Of a stretch of 64,000 bases of DNA, positions 59,453 to 64,000 are shown piece after piece. Where the stretch lies: contig NZ_JACHGN010000012.1 of assembly GCF_014202315.1 (NCBI RefSeq), forward strand, positions 1 through 64,000, in the 5' to 3' direction. The DNA comes from Thermocatellispora tengchongensis (GTDB lineage Bacteria > Actinomycetota > Actinomycetes > Streptosporangiales > Streptosporangiaceae). How positions within the stretch are numbered: position 1 is the first letter of the stretch; the number at the start of each line of letters is the position of its first letter. A program made the translations under genes and the position numbers. The notes beneath the pieces were generated by a model. That model saw only the letters and a list, made by a program, of their open reading frames with translations. It was not told the DNA's origin and did not search any database.

Positions 59453-61147
59453 CTACAGGGGCACGCTCCAGCACAGCCGGCTGCCCTCGCCGGGGGTGGA
59501 GTCGACCGTCATCGTCCCGCCCAGGGCGCGGGCCCGCTCCTCCATGTTGCGCAGGCCGCTGCGGCGGCCCTCGGCGGGGATGCCGACCCCGTTGTCGCAG
59601 ATCGTCACCACCAGGTCGTCGCCGACCACCTCCACGGACACGTCGGCCTTGCTCGCCCGCGCGTGCCGTACGACGTTGGACAGGGCCTCGCGCACGACGG
59701 CGAGCATCTGGTCCCCGGTCTCGGCCCCGACGCGGGTGTCCAGCGCCCCCTCCAGGCGCAGGCCGGGCATGAAGCCCAGGTGCCCCCGCGCGCCCTCGAC
59801 CAGCTCGACCACCTGGGCGCGGAGGCTGTGCTCGCCGGCCCCGCCGGGCGGCTGCTGCAGGGCGAAGATCGTGGAGCGGATCTGCCGGATCGTCTCGTCC
59901 AGCTCGTCGATGGCGTGCTGGAGGCGGCCGGTGGCCTCGGGGCGCTCCACCAGCCGCACCGCGCTCATCAGCGTCATCGCGACCGCGAACAGGCGCTGGA
60001 TCACCACGTCGTGCAGGTCCTTGGCGATGCGGTCGCGGTCCTCCAGCAGTCCGAGGCGCTCGGCGTCGCGCCGGGCCTCGGCCAGCTCCAGCGCCACCGT
60101 GGCCTGGCCCGCGAACGCCTCCAGCATCCGCAGGTCGGCCACCGAGAACGGCATCCGGCCCGCCCGCTTGCTGACGCTGAGCACCCCGCGCACGGCGGAG
60201 GCGGCGCCCAGCGGCACCATCACCGACGGGCCGTAGCCGTACTCGCTCAGCGGAAGGTCGCTCTCCTGAAGGTCGCCCTCCAGCACGGACTCGGCGCTGG
60301 TGAACACCGCGCCGATGACCGACTCGGCCGGGAAGGCCGTGCCGACCAGTTCCTCGCCGCCCGGTCCCTCGGCGATGCGCACGGTGACCGCGCGGGGCTC
60401 GCCGTCCTCCTCGGGCAGCAGCACCATGACCAGGTCGGCGCCGGTCATCTCGCGGGCCCGCGCCGCCATCAGGCGCAGCACGTCGCCGGAGTCGGCCCCG
60501 GACAGCAGGCTGGTGGTGATCTCGGAGGACGCCTGGAGCCAGGTCTCGCGGCGGCGGGTCTCCTCGTACAGGCGGGCGTTCTCCACCGCGACGCCGGCCG
60601 CGGTGGCCAGGGCGATCACGATGCCCTCGTCCTCCTCGTCGAACTCCCCGCCGCCCCGCTTCTCGGTCAGGTACAGGTTGCCGAACACCTCGTCGCGCAC
60701 CCGGATCGGCACGCCGAGGAAGGTGCCCATGGGCGGATGGCCGGGCGGGAAGCCGTACGACTCGGGGTGGTCGGAGATCCGGGCCAGCCGCAGCGGGCGC
60801 GCGTCCTTGATCAGCAGCCCGAGCAGGCCCAGCCCGTGCGGCCAGTGCTCGATCCTGGCGATCTCCTCCTCGGTCAGGCCGACCGGGATGAACTGGACGA
60901 GGGTGTGCTCCTGCCCGATCACGCCCAGCGCGCCGTAGCTCGCGTCGACCAGGCTGGTCGCGGTCTCCACGATCCGGCGCAGCACCGTCTCCAGGTCCAG
61001 GTCGCTGCCCACCGACACGACGGCGTCGAGCAGCGCGTGCACGCGGTCACGGGTCGCGAGCACGGCGTTGAGGCGCACCTGCAGCTCCGACAGCAGCTCG
61101 TCCAGCCGCATCTGCGGCATCAGCGAGCGATGCTCACCACCACCCAT
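59453..61147 (-). CDS. GAF-GAF sensor histidine kinase (DevS/DosS-like)
   Basis: A 564-residue soluble kinase with two GAF domains (about 40-190 and 210-355), a HisKA_3 domain with acceptor His in DRIAKDLHDVVIQRLFA, and an ATPase domain (about 465-562). The order and the MGTFLGVPIRVRDEVFGNLYL segment in GAF1 match DevS/DosS. No response regulator gene is adjacent, so it is an orphan in this window. The ATG at 61147 is chosen over 61183 because it starts the conserved region. DosR-like boxes at 33118 and 62146 fit such a system. Confidence 0.9.
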   Translation of the reverse strand: MGGGEHRSLMPQMRLDELLSELQVRLNAVLATRDRVHALLDAVVSVGSDLDLETVLRRIVETATSLVDASYGALGVIGQEHTLVQFIPVGLTEEEIARIEHWPHGLGLLGLLIKDARPLRLARISDHPESYGFPPGHPPMGTFLGVPIRVRDEVFGNLYLTEKRGGGEFDEEDEGIVIALATAAGVAVENARLYEETRRRETWLQASSEITTSLLSGADSGDVLRLMAARAREMTGADLVMVLLPEEDGEPRAVTVRIAEGPGGEELVGTAFPAESVIGAVFTSAESVLEGDLQESDLPLSEYGYGPSVMVPLGAASAVRGVLSVSKRAGRMPFSVADLRMLEAFAGQATVALELAEARRDAERLGLLEDRDRIAKDLHDVVIQRLFAVAMTLMSAVRLVERPEATGRLQHAIDELDETIRQIRSTIFALQQPPGGAGEHSLRAQVVELVEGARGHLGFMPGLRLEGALDTRVGAETGDQMLAVVREALSNVVRHARASKADVSVEVVGDDLVVTICDNGVGIPAEGRRSGLRNMEERARALGGTMTVDSTPGEGSRLCWSVPL

Positions 61148-61213
61148 GGAGCCAGTCTCGCACCCCCTGGTGGCGGCCCACACCCGGCACCGGTCCCGCG
61201 GGCCGGAACCGGA

Positions 61214-62041
61214 TCACGCGCCGTGCACGACCGCGACCGGGCACGGGGCCGCGTGCAGGACCGCCTGGGTGACCATGCCGAGCGGCAGGTCGGCGGGCCC
61301 GTGGCGCCCCTCCTCCCCGACCACGATCAGCGAGGCGTTCACGCCGGCGGCGGGCAGCGCCTCGGCCAGCGGCGTGTCGCCGGTGTGCGTGACCAGCTCG
61401 ACGTAGGGATACTTGGCGCACCAGGGCGCCACATCGTGCTGGAAGCGGGCCTCCAGCTCCCGGCGCCGGTCCGGGTCGCCCGCGCTCGACTGCACCGCGT
61501 GCAGGGGCAGGCCGCGCAGCGCGGCCTCCTCGAAGGCCAGCGCGAGCGCCGCGTCGCCCCCCGGCGTGGCATCCACGCCGAGCACCACCGGCCCGTCGTC
61601 GTGGCGGCGGCCCGCGGTCACGACCACGACCCGCCTGGCGTACGCCGCGGTCTGCACGGCCGTGGAGCCGATCCGCAGCCGGTCGAAGCCGCCCCGTCCC
61701 CGCGCGCCGACCACGATCATCTGCGCCTCGGCCTCGTGGGTCAGCAGCGCGGCGGCCGGCGAGCCGGGCTCCAGCCGGGACCGCACGGTCACACCGGGCA
61801 CGGCCGCCTTGATGTCGGCGACGCCCTTCGCCAGCAGCAGCTCGGCGTGGTGCCGCATCGCCTCCATCGCCGTCCCGCCGACCGGCCGGATCTCCGCCGG
61901 CCAGCGCCAGGCGTGCACGACCAGCAGCGGCGCGTACCGCGCCGTGGCCTCCCTCGCCGCCCACAGCATCGCCGCCCCGGCGGACGGTGAGCCGTCGTAC
62001 CCGACCAGGATCGGCCGGTGCGCGTAGTCCGCGGCCCTCAT
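61214..62041 (-). CDS. Tandem universal stress protein
   Basis: A 275-residue protein with two Usp domains (about 8-145 and 150-275). The first has the ATP-binding motif GARGRGGFDRLRIGSTA; the second has a degenerate GEEGRHGPADLPLG. Start ATG 62041 follows AGGGGG. The gene is divergent from the GH65 gene, sharing a region with a DosR-like box. Tandem Usp proteins belong to dormancy regulons in actinobacteria. Confidence 0.92.
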   Translation of the reverse strand: MRAADYAHRPILVGYDGSPSAGAAMLWAAREATARYAPLLVVHAWRWPAEIRPVGGTAMEAMRHHAELLLAKGVADIKAAVPGVTVRSRLEPGSPAAALLTHEAEAQMIVVGARGRGGFDRLRIGSTAVQTAAYARRVVVVTAGRRHDDGPVVLGVDATPGGDAALALAFEEAALRGLPLHAVQSSAGDPDRRRELEARFQHDVAPWCAKYPYVELVTHTGDTPLAEALPAAGVNASLIVVGEEGRHGPADLPLGMVTQAVLHAAPCPVAVVHGA

Positions 62042-62145
62042 GAGGATCACCCCCTGCGTCTCCCCCACTTCCCACCATCGCACCGCCCGCGCTCAGGCTC
62101 CAGGGGGTGCCGGGGGCGCCGGGCGGGCCGTTGGCCCCGATCCGG

Positions 62146-62159
62146 TGGACGAAGGTCCC
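62146..62159. promoter_or_regulatory. DosR/DevR-box-like palindrome between Usp and GH65 genes
   Basis: TGGACGAAGGTCCC matches the GGGAC/GTCCC half-sites of the DosR box at nine of ten positions with the correct 4-bp spacer. It lies 57 bp before the GH65 start and 105 bp before the Usp start, so it may serve both directions. Confidence 0.5.
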
Positions 62160-62215
62160 TGGCCGGGCGGGCCGTGGGGCACATAGCGTCGTGAGGGCGG
62201 GCGAAGGAGGCGGTC

Positions 62216-64000
62216 ATGGGGGCCTGGACGCTGGCTTATGACGGGTACGCCCCGGCGTCGGAGGGGCTGCGCGAGGCGCTGTGCACGCTCGGCAACGGCT
62301 ACATGGCCACGCGGGGCGCGACGCCCGACGGGGAGGCGCGCGGCGCCGGGACGTACGTGGCGGGCTGCTACGACCGCCTGTCCTCCACCGTCGCCGGGCG
62401 CGAGGTCTCCAACGAGGACATCGTGAACATGCCCGACTGGCTCCCCCTGACCTTCCGCACGCCCGGGTGCGCCTGGTTCTCCCCCGACCGGGCCGATCTG
62501 CTGGACTACCGGCAGGAACTCGACATGCGGCACGGGGTGCTGCACCGGACGCTGCGCTACCGCGACGAGCGGGGCCGGGTGACCTCGGTGCGCCAGCGGC
62601 GCCTGGTGTCCATGGCCGACCCCCACGTGGCCGCCCTGGAGACCACGGTGACGGCCGAGAACTGGTCCGGCCCGCTGCTGGTGCGCGCCACGCTGGACGG
62701 CCGGGTGACCAACTCGGGAGTACGCCGCTACCGGGCGCTGCGCGGCGACCACCTGACCGGGCACGCGACCGGGCACGAGGACGGGATCACCTGGGTGCGG
62801 GCGCGTACCCGCACCTCCGACATCGCGGTGACGCTGGCGGCGCGGCTGGAGTCGGAGCACCGCCACGCCGAGGCGGCCGGGGCCCGGGTGGAGCGGGAGG
62901 ACGGGCGGGTCTCGGAGGTCCGGGTGCTGGAGCTGACGCGCGGCGTGCCGCGCGCCGTCACCAAGATCGTGGCGCTGGCGACCTCCCGGGACCACGCGCG
63001 GCCCTCGGCGCGGGTGCTGGCGCGGCGCGCGCCGGGGTTCGGCGAGCTGCTGGAGCGGCACGCGGCGGCGTGGGAGCGGCTGTGGCGGCGGGCCCGCCTG
63101 GACGTGGACGGCCCCGAGGTGTCGCAGATCGTGCGGCTGCACGTGTTCCACCTGCTGCAGACGCTCTCGCCGCACACCGCCGACCTGGACGTGGGCGTGC
63201 CGGCGCGGGGCCTGCACGGGGAGGCGTACCGGGGGCACGTGTTCTGGGACGAGCTGTTCGTGCTGCCCTGGCTGAACCTGCGCTTCCCGGAGATCTCCCG
63301 CGCGCTGCTGCGCTACCGCTGGCGGCGCCTGCCCGAGGCCCGCGCCGCGGCCCGCGAGGCCGGGTACGCCGGGGCGATGTTCCCCTGGCAGAGCGGCGGC
63401 GACGGGCGCGAGGAGACCCAGACCCTGCACCTGAACCCGGTGTCGGGACGCTGGCTGCCCGACCGCTCCCGGCTGCAGCGGCACGTCGGGCTGGCCATCG
63501 CGCACAACGTGTGGCGGTACCACCGCGACACCGGCGACGCGGCGTTCCTGGCCGAGATCGGCGCGGAGCTGGTGGTGGAGATCGCCCGCTTCTTCGCCTC
63601 CCTCGCCCGCTACGACAAGGAGAGCGGCCGGTACGAGATCCGCGGCGTGATGGGCCCGGACGAGTACCACGACGCCTACCCCGGCGCCACCTCCCCCGGC
63701 CTGGACAACAACGCCTACACCAACGTGATGGCGGCCTGGCTGCTGGCCCGGGTGCCGGAGCTGCTGGCGGCGGTCCCGGGACGGGTGCGCGCGGACCTGG
63801 AGGTGACCGCGGAGGAGCTGGCCCGCTGGGACGAGGTCTCGCGGCGGCTGCGGGTGGACTTCCACGACGGTGTGATCAGCCAGTTCTCGGGTTACGAGAA
63901 GCTGCTGGAGCTGGACTGGGAGCGCTACCCGGGGGTGCGCAGGCTGGACCGGGCGCTGGAGGCCGCCGGCGACGACCCCAACCGCTACAGGGCGTCAAAG
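62216..64000 (+). CDS. GH65 family glycoside hydrolase/phosphorylase, 3' end outside the window
   Basis: The first 595 residues of a family that is usually about 780. N-terminal beta-sandwich (about 10-265) begins LREALCTLGNGYMATRGA; the (alpha/alpha)6 catalytic domain follows with HVFWDELFVLPWLNLRFPE and GVMGPDEYHDAYPGA, where Glu is the general acid. Members split maltose, trehalose or kojibiose using phosphate or water; the substrate cannot be read from this part. GAAGGAGG precedes ATG 62216. The box at 62146 suggests induction in hypoxia or dormancy, with stored trehalose as a possible substrate (inference). Confidence 0.92.
   Translation, partial: MGAWTLAYDGYAPASEGLREALCTLGNGYMATRGATPDGEARGAGTYVAGCYDRLSSTVAGREVSNEDIVNMPDWLPLTFRTPGCAWFSPDRADLLDYRQELDMRHGVLHRTLRYRDERGRVTSVRQRRLVSMADPHVAALETTVTAENWSGPLLVRATLDGRVTNSGVRRYRALRGDHLTGHATGHEDGITWVRARTRTSDIAVTLAARLESEHRHAEAAGARVEREDGRVSEVRVLELTRGVPRAVTKIVALATSRDHARPSARVLARRAPGFGELLERHAAAWERLWRRARLDVDGPEVSQIVRLHVFHLLQTLSPHTADLDVGVPARGLHGEAYRGHVFWDELFVLPWLNLRFPEISRALLRYRWRRLPEARAAAREAGYAGAMFPWQSGGDGREETQTLHLNPVSGRWLPDRSRLQRHVGLAIAHNVWRYHRDTGDAAFLAEIGAELVVEIARFFASLARYDKESGRYEIRGVMGPDEYHDAYPGATSPGLDNNAYTNVMAAWLLARVPELLAAVPGRVRADLEVTAEELARWDEVSRRLRVDFHDGVISQFSGYEKLLELDWERYPGVRRLDRALEAAGDDPNRYRASK

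Overview
The window is about 64 kb of very GC-rich, gene-dense DNA. Third codon positions are nearly all G or C, GTG starts are common, and stop and start codons often overlap as ATGA or GTGA. There is an F420-type luciferase-like oxidoreductase, several SpoIIE/MEDS/STAS regulators and many secreted hydrolases. Together these point to an actinomycete, most likely a soil member of the Streptosporangiales or a near relative (inference from gene content; no rRNA or tRNA was seen). I saw no prophage, transposase, CRISPR array or replication origin.

Layout. (1) 1-8.2 kb: an apparent catabolic locus. One minus-strand operon runs from a polar-amino-acid-type ABC importer (lipoprotein, permease, ATPase) into a flavin monooxygenase of the acyl-CoA-dehydrogenase fold, two paralogous TIGR04076-like small proteins, an LLM-class oxidoreductase and an SDR. 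A flavin reductase and a PaaX-type regulator lie beside it. (2) 8.2-9.3 kb: a non-coding block with 18-bp and 13-bp tandem repeats. (3) 9.3-13.9 kb: glucuronide utilisation, with a GPH symporter, a GH2 beta-glucuronidase and a divergent LacI regulator around a palindromic operator. (4) 13.9-15.6 kb: a membrane Ser/Thr kinase and a small membrane protein. (5) 15.7-21.8 kb: a GlnT-type ligase, a three-part N-methylglutamate-synthase-like enzyme, a covalent-flavin sarcosine-oxidase-like protein and an XRE-cupin regulator. This looks like an alkylamine route in which a single oxidase replaces the usual multi-subunit dehydrogenase.

(6) 21.8-25.3 kb: stress-type small proteins (rhodanese-CBS, SPW, BON-SRPBCC, CBS pair, DUF4236). 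(7) 25.3-33 kb: signalling, with a MEDS-STAS/MEDS-ATPase pair, a two-component system, a PAS-GAF-SpoIIE phosphatase with its own ATPase domain, and an MDR reductase. (8) 33-39 kb: tandem PPOX-fold proteins behind a DosR-like box, an acyl-CoA dehydrogenase, an M24 peptidase, a PAS-PP2C phosphatase and a methyltransferase. (9) 39-54 kb: small secreted proteins, RraA, a CBM2-GH5 cellulase under a 19-bp palindrome, hemerythrin, a ferritin-like protein, a GH3 beta-glucosidase, a Cys-cluster/pentapeptide protein, prolyl aminopeptidase, an S1 protease and a JAMM protein. (10) 54-64 kb: DinB, DUF1876, a decayed beta-helix hydrolase fragment, a membrane-module NDH-2 with a three-module partner, a DevS-like GAF kinase, a tandem Usp protein and a GH65 enzyme cut by the window end, with a second DosR-like box between the last two.

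A recurring oddity is short tandem duplication exactly at gene boundaries, duplicating stop codons (17.1, 27.4, 34.1 and 38.0 kb), a GTGA stop/start junction (29.2 kb) or a start region (26.3 and 33.2 kb). The most system-like novelties are the oxidase-linked N-methylglutamate cluster, the TIGR04076/monooxygenase operon, and the four-fold membrane module shared by NDH-2 and its neighbour.
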